A DNA stretch of 64,000 nucleotides, taken from NCBI RefSeq assembly GCF_049276915.1, contig NZ_JBASXK010000072.1, forward strand, positions 1 through 64,000, in the 5' to 3' direction. The position numbers and the translations under genes are program-made. The notes under the pieces were generated by a model that was not told the DNA's origin, searched no databases, and was given only the letters and a program-made list of their open reading frames with translations. Source of the stretch: Aestuariivita sp049276915 (GTDB lineage: Bacteria > Pseudomonadota > Alphaproteobacteria > Rhodobacterales > Rhodobacteraceae). Below are positions 32,638-41,606 of this stretch, one piece after another. Each line of letters opens with the position of its first letter. The stretch's first letter is position 1.

Positions 32638-33939
32638 TCAAAACTCTTCGCTCAGAACCGAGGGTTCACGCCGGGCCATGCAGTCGGCGCGCGGGCAGAC
32701 CCGACAGGTGCTGCCCACCTCGGGCACGGTGACACCGACAGGTTGTGCAACCGGCACAATGAGCATTGTCGACAGATAAAGCGGGTCCGTCTCGAAGCCG
32801 GGTCTTGCACGGGAATGGGCCACGGCGAAACACTCGAAATGCGCCGTGTTGCGCCCGATCTGGGCGACCGTGCGGCGCAGCGGAACCTGTGGGCGATTGA
32901 GTGCCGAGAAGACCGGCCAAAGCGGACAGGACGCGCCAAATCGCGGCAGCGCAAAGCCGGTCACCTGCTTGCGAAACACGATACTGCCCGAGGCATCGCA
33001 GATCACCAGCCCCACTTCGCTGTCCAGCAGGTCTTCGGGTACGGCCGCGATGCGGCGAAAGATCATCTGCAAGGGCACATCAAACCGCAAGGCAAGCGCC
33101 GCGGGATCCAGCCCAAGGTCGCCAAGGGCCGCCCGCATCTCGGGCAGCGGCAGCGCAAGCGCGTCACTCGCATATTGCTCAAGGAAGCCGGTCGCGATAC
33201 TGCGCGCAGCCTCCGTGGTGAGGCTGGTTTCGCCTCGCACTATCTCGGCCGGGCTGAGGCGGCTTTCCTCAAGCTCTTCGAAATGATGGGCGCGCTCTGC
33301 AAAGAATGCCTCGGCCTCTTCCTGCGGTGCGGCGCGACGATCCGGCGCGTCTTCGCTCTCGTCCAGATACTCGACCAGCAGCTTGGAGCTTTCGGCCAGG
33401 CGCAGGCTGTCTTCGTTGAGATTGCGGTGAAACCGCAGGCGCCACTCGGGCTCGATCTCGTCGTTATCGGCCAGAATTGCGGCGGTTGAGCGGATCGCGG
33501 TGGCGGTCGAGAGCACCTCATGCAGCGAGGCGGCCAGATTCGGATCATGGGCGAGCCGGTCCGATAGCGCCTCTACCGTCCGCTCAAGCGATGCAGTGCG
33601 CCGATGCGCGGCAGTCAGCAAAGCGGCCCAACCGGGAAACCGTCCGGCGAATTCATCGACGCGGTCCACTTCGGCCCCCGCGGCGTTGATATCCGCGGCG
33701 GCCTCTCGCAGGGCGGCGATCAATGCGGCCTCTGCGCCATCGGTCAGCAATGACGGCTCCACAGAAAGGGCCGCGGCGATATCAACCAGAAGCTTACCGC
33801 CGATTCTGCGCCGGTTGTGTTCGATCAGATTGAGGTAGGAAGCCGAGATACCGACCTGCCGGGCCAGATCCGCCTGCCTCAGACCAGTGATGGAGCGCCG
33901 CTCGCGGATGCGGCTTCCTGTCAAAATATCGCGTGCCAT
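32638..33939 (-). CDS. XRE-family regulator with short-chain acyl-type sensor domain
   Basis: The 433-aa protein has an N-terminal HTH (GSRIRERRSITGLRQADLAR, then ISASYLNLIEHNRRRIGGKL), a long helical middle and a C-terminal DUF2083-like region with IVRGETSLTTEAARSIATGF, CDASGSIVFRKQVTGFALPR and the cysteine cluster CRVCPRADC. Family members (RamB, ScfR/MccR/PccR type) sense CoA esters and control acetate or propionate genes. ATG 33939 gives the usual family start MARDILTGSR; GTG 33984 is the longer alternative. It lies 110 bp upstream of the receiver gene, so the whole set may govern short-chain acid use. Confidence 0.88.
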   Translation of the reverse strand: MARDILTGSRIRERRSITGLRQADLARQVGISASYLNLIEHNRRRIGGKLLVDIAAALSVEPSLLTDGAEAALIAALREAAADINAAGAEVDRVDEFAGRFPGWAALLTAAHRRTASLERTVEALSDRLAHDPNLAASLHEVLSTATAIRSTAAILADNDEIEPEWRLRFHRNLNEDSLRLAESSKLLVEYLDESEDAPDRRAAPQEEAEAFFAERAHHFEELEESRLSPAEIVRGETSLTTEAARSIATGFLEQYASDALALPLPEMRAALGDLGLDPAALALRFDVPLQMIFRRIAAVPEDLLDSEVGLVICDASGSIVFRKQVTGFALPRFGASCPLWPVFSALNRPQVPLRRTVAQIGRNTAHFECFAVAHSRARPGFETDPLYLSTMLIVPVAQPVGVTVPEVGSTCRVCPRADCMARREPSVLSEEF

Positions 33940-33998
33940 TATGCCAAGAGGCCTTTTGTCTGTCTTATCAACGCCTTTCTGCACTGCGGTGAAACTAA

Positions 33999-34043
33999 AT
34001 TTACAATCCGCTGCAAAAGGCTTTTCAGTTATTTACAAAATAA
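33999..34043. promoter_or_regulatory. Repeated ATTTACAA sites between XRE gene and liv operon
   Basis: ATTTACAA occurs at 33999-34006 and again at 34031-34038, exactly 32 bp apart (about three DNA turns). The second lies in the palindrome TTATTT-ACA-AAATAA (34029-34043). The spot is 60-105 bp upstream of the XRE regulator start, suiting autoregulation. The sites differ by one base from the TTTGCAA-like sites of related regulators. Confidence 0.4.
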
Positions 34044-34171
34044 TCCAACCACACAAGGGGGTTATTGCGCAGTTTTCTGTCTCTTTGCGATAATGGATTT
34101 GCACAAATAGTGCCTGAATGCCGCGGACCGAGGAGCTGCGGCGTATTCGTTTCACGAATTGGGAGGATTTC

Positions 34172-35536
34172 ATGACAAAATCGAACTTCACGCGTCGCGG
34201 GTTGCTGAAAACCGGCGCGATCGGCGGGATCGCACTTGCGACGCCAACAATCTTCACGGCAGGGCGCGCCAATGCCTTCACCAACGAGCCGACTGGCAGC
34301 ACGGTCACGCTTGGCTTCAACGTCCCGCAGTCAGGCCCCTATGCGGACGAGGGCGCTGACCAGCTGCGCGCCTATGAGCTGGCGGTCGAGCACCTGAACG
34401 GCGAAGGCGACGGCGGCATGCTGAACACCTTCACGTCCAAAGCCCTGCAGGGCAATGGCATCATGGGCAAGAAAGTCCAGTACGTCACGGGCGACACGCA
34501 GACGAAATCCGACGCCGCACGCGCCTCCGCCAAATCCATGATCGAAAAAGACGGCGCGGTGATGATCACCGGCGGATCGTCCTCCGGTGTGGCCGTGGCG
34601 GTTCAGGCGCTCTGCCAGGAGGCCGGTGTGATCTTCATGGCAGGTCTGACCCACGCCAATGACACGACAGGAAAAGACAAGCGGGCCAATGGCTTCCGCC
34701 ACTTCTTCAACTCCTATATGTCCGGTGCAGCACTCGCGCCCGTTCTGGTCAACAACTACGGTGCGGATCGCAAGGCCTATCACCTGACAGCAGACTACAA
34801 CTGGGGCTACACCACCGAGGAAGCGGTACGCACCTCGACCGAAGCCCTCGGCTGGGAAACCGTCAACACGGTTCTGACGCCGCTGACACAGACCGACTTC
34901 TCCTCCTATATCGCACCTGTTCTGCAATCAGGCGCGGATGTGCTGGTTCTGAACCACTACGGCGGGAACATGGTCAACTCGCTGACCAACGCGGTGCAGT
35001 TCGGCCTGCGTGACAAGATGGTCAACGGCAAGCAGTTCGAGATCGTTGTGCCGCTCTACTCCGAGCTTATGGCGCGCGGTGCGGGTGCCAACGTGAAGGG
35101 TATCTTCGGATCTCAGAACTGGGACTGGAAACTCGAAAACCAGCTTGGCGCACGCTACACGGGCACCAATGCCTTCGTGCAGTCCTTCGGTACGAAATAC
35201 GGCTTCCCGCCCAGCCAGGCCGCGCACACAGGCTATGTTCAGGCGCTGCTTTATGCGGATGCGGTCGAGCGTGCTGGATCGTTCAACCCCTGTGCGGTTG
35301 CCGAAGCGCTCAAGGACTTCGAGTTCGACGGCATGGGCAACGGCCCGACACTCTACCGCGGCGCTGACCACCAGTGCTTCAAGGATGTTGTCGTGGTGAA
35401 GGGCAAGGAAAACCCCGAAAACGAATTCGACCTCGTCGAAATCGTCGAAGTCACGCCAACAGAGCAAGTGACCTATGACCCCGATCACCCGCAGTTCGCA
35501 GGTGGTTCGCTGGGAACGTGCAACCCGGGCGCATAA
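34172..35536 (+). CDS. livK: Branched-chain amino acid-type ABC substrate-binding protein
   Basis: The 454-aa protein is a periplasmic binding protein of the Leu/Ile/Val-amide type (class I fold; GFNVPQSGPYADEGADQLRAY, ITGGSSSGVAVAVQALCQEA). The N-terminus carries TRRGLLKTGAIGGIALATP and ends ...GRANA, a twin-arginine-like signal, so it may be exported folded. GGAGG lies nine bases before the ATG. It heads a five-gene uptake operon with two permeases and two ATPases. The length is greater than classic LivK (~370), nearer to amide/urea-type relatives, so the ligand is open. Confidence 0.9.
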   Translation: MTKSNFTRRGLLKTGAIGGIALATPTIFTAGRANAFTNEPTGSTVTLGFNVPQSGPYADEGADQLRAYELAVEHLNGEGDGGMLNTFTSKALQGNGIMGKKVQYVTGDTQTKSDAARASAKSMIEKDGAVMITGGSSSGVAVAVQALCQEAGVIFMAGLTHANDTTGKDKRANGFRHFFNSYMSGAALAPVLVNNYGADRKAYHLTADYNWGYTTEEAVRTSTEALGWETVNTVLTPLTQTDFSSYIAPVLQSGADVLVLNHYGGNMVNSLTNAVQFGLRDKMVNGKQFEIVVPLYSELMARGAGANVKGIFGSQNWDWKLENQLGARYTGTNAFVQSFGTKYGFPPSQAAHTGYVQALLYADAVERAGSFNPCAVAEALKDFEFDGMGNGPTLYRGADHQCFKDVVVVKGKENPENEFDLVEIVEVTPTEQVTYDPDHPQFAGGSLGTCNPGA

Positions 35537-35554
35537 GCCCCCTGTCACGCATCA

Positions 35555-35578
35555 CCGGACGGCGACACCGCCGTCCGG
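35555..35578 (+). terminator. Strong hairpin between livK and livH
   Basis: CCGGACGGCG (35555-35564) and CGCCGTCCGG (35569-35578) form a perfect 10-bp stem with loop ACAC, 18 bp after the livK stop. A short pyrimidine stretch but no T-run follows. It probably stabilises or partly ends the livK message, giving more binding protein than membrane subunits. Confidence 0.6.
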
Positions 35579-35635
35579 CCTTCCCGTTTATCGGGCCCGT
35601 TTACCGGGCAAAAATCGCTTCATGAAGGTGGGACC

Positions 35636-36667
35636 ATGGACGCAATACTCCTGCAAATCCTCAACGGCCTCGATAAAGGATCAGCCTATGCGCTGATCGC
35701 CCTTGGCCTGACATTGATTTTTGGCACGCTGGGTGTCGTGAACTTTGCCCACGGGGCCCTTTTCATGATCGGTGCCTTCTGTGCGGTATCGCTCAGCAAG
35801 ATCCTGACTCTGAGCCATATCGTCATCGACGAGACGCAAAAAGACTTTCTGGGCAATCCGCTCAAGGTCGAAGTCCCCTATATCTATGACCTTTTCGGCA
35901 AAGCAACGGGCGATGTCATCATCGACTGGGCGGTCCCGCTGTCGATCATCTTTGCGATCCCCGTCATGGTGGGCATCGGTTTTGCCATGGAACGCGGGCT
36001 GATCAGGCACTTTTACAAACGCCCCCACGCCGACCAGATCCTCGTGACCTTTGGCCTTGCTATCGTCCTCCAGGAAATCATCAAATACTTCTACGGCGCA
36101 AATCCGATCCCGACACCGGCACCCGATGCCTTCCGCGGGTCGTTCGATTTTGGCACCCTGCTGGGCTTTGACCCCAATACCATCATCTATCCCTATTGGC
36201 GCCTTGTCTATTTCGCCTTCTCGGCGGTGATCATCGGTGCGGTCTTTGCCTTTCTTCAGTTCACGACCTTCGGCATGGTGGTGCGCGCAGGCATGGCGGA
36301 CCGTGAAACGGTTGGCCTGCTGGGCATCAATATCGACAAGCGCTTCACCATCATGTTCGGCATCGCCGCCGCCGTCGCGGGGCTGGCGGGTGTCATGTAT
36401 GCCCCCATCAACTCGCCGAATTATCACATGGGCATGGATTTTCTGGTGCTCAGCTTCGTGGTGGTCGTCGTGGGCGGCATGGGCTCGCTGGCCGGCGCTG
36501 TTCTGGCGGGGTTCCTTTTGGGTATTCTCGAAAGCTTCGCCTCGATGTCGGTCGTGCTGGAAACCCTGCCCGGCATCAACCAGATCATCATCTATCTGGT
36601 CGCAATCATCATCTTGCTCACCCGTCCGCGTGGCCTCATGGGTCGCAAGGGCGTGATGGAGGAATAA
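35636..36667 (+). CDS. livH: Branched-chain amino acid ABC permease LivH
   Basis: The 343-aa inner-membrane permease has about eight to nine helices and LivH landmarks: LNGLDKGSAYALIALGLTLI, GVVNFAHGALFMIGA and MVVRAGMADRETVGLLGINI, with VVVVGGMGSLAGAVLAGFLL near the end. It forms the translocation channel together with LivM. It is about 50 residues longer than classic LivH because of an insert after the second helix (residues ~55-110). The ATG at 35636 follows AAGGTGGGACC. LivM begins 4 bp after its stop. Confidence 0.93.
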   Translation: MDAILLQILNGLDKGSAYALIALGLTLIFGTLGVVNFAHGALFMIGAFCAVSLSKILTLSHIVIDETQKDFLGNPLKVEVPYIYDLFGKATGDVIIDWAVPLSIIFAIPVMVGIGFAMERGLIRHFYKRPHADQILVTFGLAIVLQEIIKYFYGANPIPTPAPDAFRGSFDFGTLLGFDPNTIIYPYWRLVYFAFSAVIIGAVFAFLQFTTFGMVVRAGMADRETVGLLGINIDKRFTIMFGIAAAVAGLAGVMYAPINSPNYHMGMDFLVLSFVVVVVGGMGSLAGAVLAGFLLGILESFASMSVVLETLPGINQIIIYLVAIIILLTRPRGLMGRKGVMEE

Positions 36668-36671
36668 TCAC

Positions 36672-37871
36672 ATGTTCGGACTCACCAAAAAGGACGGGAT
36701 GTTGCTGCTGGTTGTTGCGGCGCTGACGATGCTCGCCCCCTTCATCCTCAACCCCTTCCCCGAAGGCTCGGCCATGGCGCAGTTCAACGCGGGCTACCCG
36801 GACCTGATGCAACGCTTCGTGATCTTCGGCATCTTCGCCATTGGCTTCAACATTCTCTTTGGTCTCACGGGCTACCTCAGCTTTGGTCACGCAGCTTTCC
36901 TCGGCGTGGGGTCCTATGCGGCGATCTGGATGATGAAGCTGCTGACGATGAATGTGATCCCGGCGATCATCATCTCGGTGCTGATCGCGGGCGTGTTCTC
37001 GCTGCTGGTGGGCTGGATTTCGCTGCGGCGGTCAGGCATCTATTTCTCCATCCTGACGCTGGCCTTTGCGCAGATGTCCTATTCGCTGGCCTATTCGGTA
37101 CTCACGCCGATCACCGGTGGCGAAACCGGCCTGCAGCCAAAATACACCGATCCGCGTGTTCTGGATGCTGAACTGCCCGTTGGTCAGATGCCGCGCGCCA
37201 ACCTCTTCGGGCTGGAAATGAATACGAACTACCAGTTGAGCATGGGAGACTGGGTATTCACCTTCAATGCGGGATATTACATCGCGGCTATCGTGATGCT
37301 TCTGGCCTTCTACCTGTCGATCCGCATTTTCCGCTCGCCCTTTGGCATGATGCTGCGGGCGATCAAGTCGAACCAGCAGCGGCTGAATTACACCGGGTTG
37401 AACTCTAAACCTTACACGCTCGCGGCTTTCGTGATTTCAGGCATGTATGCCGGTCTTGCAGGCGGACTTCTGGTGGCGATGGACACGCAGGTGGGCGCGG
37501 AGCGGATGTTCTGGACAGCCTCGGGAGAGGTGGTTCTGATGACCATTCTGGGCGGTGCCGGCACGCTGATCGGCCCGGTTCTGGGCGCGGGTTTCATCAA
37601 ATACATGGAAAACATCGTCTCCAAGATCAACGAATCCGTACTGGAGCAATGGTTTGCCTTCATGCCTGACGGGATGACCGATTTCTTTGTCGCCATGGTC
37701 TACCCCTTCGTGGGCAAGGGCTGGCATCTCACGCTGGGACTGCTCTTCATGATGGTCGTGATCTTCCTGCCCGGTGGTCTGGTGCAGGGCGGCCAGAAGA
37801 TCGCCGGCCTCTTCAAGAAACGCCAGCAGAGCAAGGACACGCCCAAGGGCAAAACCGAGCCTGCAGAGTAA
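36672..37871 (+). CDS. livM: Branched-chain amino acid ABC permease LivM
   Basis: A 399-aa LivM-type permease with about ten helices. The landmarks are NILFGLTGYLSFGHAAFLGVG, RRSGIYFSILTLAFAQMSY, GMMLRAIKSNQQRLNYTG and GEVVLMTILGGAGTLIGPVL. The extra C-terminal tail (KKRQQSKDTPKGKTEPAE) is basic and cytoplasmic. It pairs with LivH in the inner membrane. It is 4 bp downstream of livH and 10 bp upstream of livG. Confidence 0.93.
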   Translation: MFGLTKKDGMLLLVVAALTMLAPFILNPFPEGSAMAQFNAGYPDLMQRFVIFGIFAIGFNILFGLTGYLSFGHAAFLGVGSYAAIWMMKLLTMNVIPAIIISVLIAGVFSLLVGWISLRRSGIYFSILTLAFAQMSYSLAYSVLTPITGGETGLQPKYTDPRVLDAELPVGQMPRANLFGLEMNTNYQLSMGDWVFTFNAGYYIAAIVMLLAFYLSIRIFRSPFGMMLRAIKSNQQRLNYTGLNSKPYTLAAFVISGMYAGLAGGLLVAMDTQVGAERMFWTASGEVVLMTILGGAGTLIGPVLGAGFIKYMENIVSKINESVLEQWFAFMPDGMTDFFVAMVYPFVGKGWHLTLGLLFMMVVIFLPGGLVQGGQKIAGLFKKRQQSKDTPKGKTEPAE

Positions 37872-37881
37872 GGAGAACGAC

Positions 37882-38637
37882 ATGGGAATTCTTGAAGTCA
37901 AGAACGTGGCCAAGCGCTTTGGCGGTCTCAAGGCGCTGGATAACGTGAACCTCTCGATTGCCGAGAACACGGTTCATGCGATCATCGGACCGAACGGTGC
38001 AGGCAAATCGACATTGCTGAACTGCTTTGTCGGCAAACTGATACCCGACACGGGATCGGTGATGTTTGATGGCCAGTCTGTCCTGGGGCGCTCACCGCAT
38101 GAGATCAACCAGATGGGCATATCGCGCGTGTTCCAGACCCCTGAGATCTTTGGCGATCTCACGGTGATGGAAAACATGTTGATCCCGTGCTTTGCCAAGC
38201 GTGACGGAGCGTTCGAGCTGAATGCGATCACCTCGGTGACCTCGCAAAAGGACATCATCGCAAGCGCCGAGCATGTGCTGGAAGACATGAACATGGCCGA
38301 CAAGCGCCATATGCATGCCGCTTCCCTCTCGCGCGGCGACAAACGCCGCCTTGAGATCGGCATGTGCCTCTCGCAGGAACCTCGGCTGTTGCTGCTGGAT
38401 GAACCTACGGCCGGAATGGCGCGTGCAGATACCAACAACACCATCGACCTGCTCAAGGAAATCAAGGAAAAGCGCGATATCACCATCGCGATCATCGAAC
38501 ACGACATGCATGTGGTGTTCAGCCTTGCCGAGCGGATCACGGTGCTGGCGCAAGGCACACCATTGGTCGAAGACACGCCGGAAAACATCAAGGGACATCC
38601 GAAGGTGCGCGAAGCGTATCTTGGCGAAAGCGCATAA
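37882..38637 (+). CDS. livG: Branched-chain amino acid ABC ATPase LivG
   Basis: The 251-aa ATPase shows Walker A GPNGAGKSTLLNC, signature SLSRGDKRRLEIGMCLSQEP (Arg-Gly in place of the usual Gly-Gly) and Walker B LLLLDEPTAGMARAD. The MGISRVFQTPEIFGDLTV stretch holds the Q-loop. It works with LivF on the LivH/LivM channel. AAGGAGAACGAC lies before the ATG at 37882; the longer upstream frame runs inside livM. The altered signature may still be functional, as LivG-type proteins vary there. Confidence 0.92.
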   Translation: MGILEVKNVAKRFGGLKALDNVNLSIAENTVHAIIGPNGAGKSTLLNCFVGKLIPDTGSVMFDGQSVLGRSPHEINQMGISRVFQTPEIFGDLTVMENMLIPCFAKRDGAFELNAITSVTSQKDIIASAEHVLEDMNMADKRHMHAASLSRGDKRRLEIGMCLSQEPRLLLLDEPTAGMARADTNNTIDLLKEIKEKRDITIAIIEHDMHVVFSLAERITVLAQGTPLVEDTPENIKGHPKVREAYLGESA

Positions 38638-38686
38638 AGGTCGGCGGGGCACGCCTCGCCACGCCGCCTGAAAAAGGACAAACGAC

Positions 38687-39442
38687 ATGAACGTCAAACC
38701 CGAATTTTCCAAGAACGCCAATGCAGCCAGCACCGCCCCGGCCTTTCTTTCGGTCTGGGACATGCACAGCTATTACGGCGAAAGCTATATCGTGCAGGGC
38801 ATCTCATTCAACGTGCACGAAGGTGAGATCCTTGCCCTTCTGGGACGAAACGGCGCGGGAAAGACATCGACACTGCGCTCGATTGCCCGGCTGGACAACC
38901 CGCAGGTCACCCATGGTGAGATCTGGCTGGACCACCAGCCGTTGCACAACATGAAAAGCTATGAGGCGGCATCGGTCGGCGTGGGCCTCGTGCCCGAAGA
39001 TCGCCGCATAATCCAGGGCCTCACGGTTGAGGAGAACCTCAAACTGGCTCAGATTGCCCCGCCCATCGGCTGGTCTCTGGAACGGATCTATGACCTGTTC
39101 CCCCGCCTGGGCGAGCGCAAGAGCCAGGAAGGCACGACCCTGTCCGGTGGAGAGCAGCAGATGCTGTCGATCGCGCGGGCACTGGCGCGCGATATCAAGA
39201 TGCTGTTGCTGGATGAACCCTATGAGGGTCTGGCTCCGGTGATCGTGGACGAGATCGAAAAGACGCTGATCCACATCAAGGAACAGGGCATCACAACGAT
39301 CATCGTTGAACAGAACGCCGTGCGCGCGCTGGAACTGGCGGACCGTGCGGTAATCCTTGATACCGGCGGAATCGTTTTTGACGGCACGGCTGCCGAGGTT
39401 CTGGAAAACGCGCAACTGCGCGCTGAATATCTGGCGATCTGA
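38687..39442 (+). CDS. livF: Branched-chain amino acid ABC ATPase LivF
   Basis: The 251-aa protein is the second ATPase of the Liv system. It shows Walker A GRNGAGKTSTLRSI, Q-loop region VPEDRRIIQGLTVEENL, signature LSGGEQQMLSIARAL and Walker B LLLDEPYEGLAPVIV. The N-terminal ~18 residues (NVKPEFSKNANAASTAP) are an unusual polar extension before the normal LivF start. AAAAAGGAC precedes the ATG. It closes the Liv operon; a GC hairpin follows. Confidence 0.92.
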   Translation: MNVKPEFSKNANAASTAPAFLSVWDMHSYYGESYIVQGISFNVHEGEILALLGRNGAGKTSTLRSIARLDNPQVTHGEIWLDHQPLHNMKSYEAASVGVGLVPEDRRIIQGLTVEENLKLAQIAPPIGWSLERIYDLFPRLGERKSQEGTTLSGGEQQMLSIARALARDIKMLLLDEPYEGLAPVIVDEIEKTLIHIKEQGITTIIVEQNAVRALELADRAVILDTGGIVFDGTAAEVLENAQLRAEYLAI

Positions 39443-39448
39443 TCTGCG

Positions 39449-39466
39449 GCTCGCACACCAGCGAGC
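39449..39466 (+). terminator. Short hairpin after livF
   Basis: GCTCGC (39449-39454) and GCGAGC (39461-39466) form a 6-bp stem with a 6-base loop, 6 bp after the livF stop. An A-rich stretch but no T-run follows. It may end or trim the liv message before the hydrolase gene. Confidence 0.4.
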
Positions 39467-39512
39467 AAAGAACAGTTGACACAGGCGGACGCGCACGCTG
39501 ATCGTGCGCGTC

Positions 39513-41486
39513 ATGAAAAACACACTCCGCGATATCGAAGAATTGCCCGACATGGGGATCACCCTGTCGGACGGAACCCGCCTGTCTGCCCGTGTCTGGA
39601 GGCCCTTTGATGCCCTGGACGACCCGGTTCCGGCGATCCTTGAATACCTGCCCTATCGCAAGCGCGATGGCACCTGCGCGCGCGATGCGCTGACCCATCC
39701 GTGGTTTGCCAAGCGCGGCTATGCCTGCATCCGCGTCGACATTCGCGGCAACGGCGATAGCCATGGCGTCATGGAAGATGAATATTCCCAGCAAGAGCTG
39801 GATGACGGTGTCGAGGTGATCAACTGGCTGGCCGCGCAGCCCTGGTGCTCGGGCCGGGTGGGCATGATGGGCATTAGCTGGGGCGGCTTCAACGGTTTGC
39901 AGATTGCCGCGATGCAGCCGGATCCGCTGAGGGCAGTGATCACGCTGTGTTCCACCGTGGATCGGTTCGCAGATGACATCCATTACAAGGGCGGCTGCCT
40001 GCTGAATGAAAACCTGGGCTGGGGCGCGACGATGTGGTCCTATTCTTCCCGCGCGCCCGACCCTGCCCTGCGCCCTGACTGGCGCGAGATGTGGATCGAA
40101 CGGCTGGAGGCAGAACCGTTTCTTCCCGCCATCTGGCTGCGTCATCAACACCGGGATGCCTACTGGCAGCACGGATCTGTCTGCGAGGATTTCTCGGCCA
40201 TCAAGGCAAAGGTTCTGGCCATCGGCGGCTGGGGCGACGCCTATAAGAACGCCGTGCCGCAGATCGTTGACAACATCCCCGGAGCAAAGGGCATCACAGG
40301 CCCCTGGGTGCACAAATATCCCCATTTCGCCGTGCCCGAACCTCGTATCGGCTTTTTGCAGGAAGCGCTCAGATGGTGGGATCGGTGGTTGAAAGACGCC
40401 GATACCGGCGTCGAGAACGATCCAGATTACACGACCTATCTGATGGACGGCCTGCGCCCTGCCACCTGGTATGCGGATCGCCCCGGCCGCTGGATCAGCC
40501 AGAGCCCGGCTCCCGCGATGACACACACCCTTCATCTGGGGGCTGAGGGGCTCGGTGCTGCGACGCCGCTGGACAGGCTCATCGCCTCTCCTCAGGACGT
40601 CGGCGCGGACGCGGGCGAATACTGTGCGATATGGCTTGGACCCGAAATGCCCGGCGATCAACGCGCCGATGACGGCAAATCCGTCTGCTTTGACAGCGCG
40701 CCGCTGAGTGCAGACATGGCTATCGCGGGCGCGCCACGTATCACGCTCCAGCTGACATCAGACAAACCTCAGGGCCAGATCGCCGTCAGGCTCAGTCACA
40801 TCCATCCCGACGGCGCATCGAGCCGCATCACCTATGGTGTTCTCAACCTGACGCATCGGGACAGCGCGTCGGATCCCCAACCATTGCCGGTGGGACAAAC
40901 GGTGACGGTGACGCTGCCCCTCGATCACATCGCCTATCGCGTGCCCAAGGGCCATCGCCTGCGGATCGCGATCTCGAACGCCTATTGGCCAATGATCTGG
41001 CCCGCACCGGCCAGGGCCCAGCTGCGCCTGACGCAAGGTCATCTTGAACTGCCCTTGCACGCAGCGGACGCACAAGGCGCGCGCAGCTTTCCCCCGCCAG
41101 ATGCCGAAACCCCTTGGCAGACCGAGGAACTGCGCGCCCAGACTCACATCAGACGAACCGAAACGGACCATGTCACCGGTGAAATCCATCTGATTATTGA
41201 GGATGATTTCGGCAAGGTCCGCGATGCCGATCATGGCATAGTCACAGGCAACATCGCTCGCGAACGCTGGAGCATTCACCCCGATGACCCCCTGTCAGCC
41301 AGGGGCAGTTGCCATTGGAGCGACGAAATCGAACGGGGGGACATACGCCTGCGCACCGAGACCCGATGCGAGATGTGGTCGGACGCAACCGAGTTTCATC
41401 TCAGTGCAACACTTCACGCCTATGAAAACGACAAACTCATCTATCACAGGCAGCTCACAGACCAGATCAGCCGCGATCAATTATGA
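39513..41486 (+). CDS. CocE/NonD-family hydrolase
   Basis: The product (657 aa) belongs to the CocE/NonD serine hydrolases, which include cocaine esterase, glutaryl-7-ACA acylase-like enzymes and X-Pro dipeptidyl peptidases. The opening EELPDMGITLSDGTRLSARV leads to YLPYRKRDGTCARD, the nucleophile motif MGISWGGFNGL and a C-terminal jelly-roll domain (YRVPKGHRLRIAISNAYWP). No signal peptide is seen, so substrates would be cytoplasmic. ATG 39513 and GTG 39504 are both possible and neither has a clear ribosome site. It sits between amino-acid and peptide uptake operons, so cleaving an imported peptide or amide is plausible. Confidence 0.87.
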   Translation: MKNTLRDIEELPDMGITLSDGTRLSARVWRPFDALDDPVPAILEYLPYRKRDGTCARDALTHPWFAKRGYACIRVDIRGNGDSHGVMEDEYSQQELDDGVEVINWLAAQPWCSGRVGMMGISWGGFNGLQIAAMQPDPLRAVITLCSTVDRFADDIHYKGGCLLNENLGWGATMWSYSSRAPDPALRPDWREMWIERLEAEPFLPAIWLRHQHRDAYWQHGSVCEDFSAIKAKVLAIGGWGDAYKNAVPQIVDNIPGAKGITGPWVHKYPHFAVPEPRIGFLQEALRWWDRWLKDADTGVENDPDYTTYLMDGLRPATWYADRPGRWISQSPAPAMTHTLHLGAEGLGAATPLDRLIASPQDVGADAGEYCAIWLGPEMPGDQRADDGKSVCFDSAPLSADMAIAGAPRITLQLTSDKPQGQIAVRLSHIHPDGASSRITYGVLNLTHRDSASDPQPLPVGQTVTVTLPLDHIAYRVPKGHRLRIAISNAYWPMIWPAPARAQLRLTQGHLELPLHAADAQGARSFPPPDAETPWQTEELRAQTHIRRTETDHVTGEIHLIIEDDFGKVRDADHGIVTGNIARERWSIHPDDPLSARGSCHWSDEIERGDIRLRTETRCEMWSDATEFHLSATLHAYENDKLIYHRQLTDQISRDQL

Positions 41487-41606
41487 AGTCGCGATCCGCC
41501 CAACTGCTATTTGCTCTTGCGGGATGGGGCCAAATGCGCAAACTTTGACTGGACAATCAATAAACACCGCGCTTGAGACGCGGGGCAACTTCAACGGGAG
41601 AATAGA

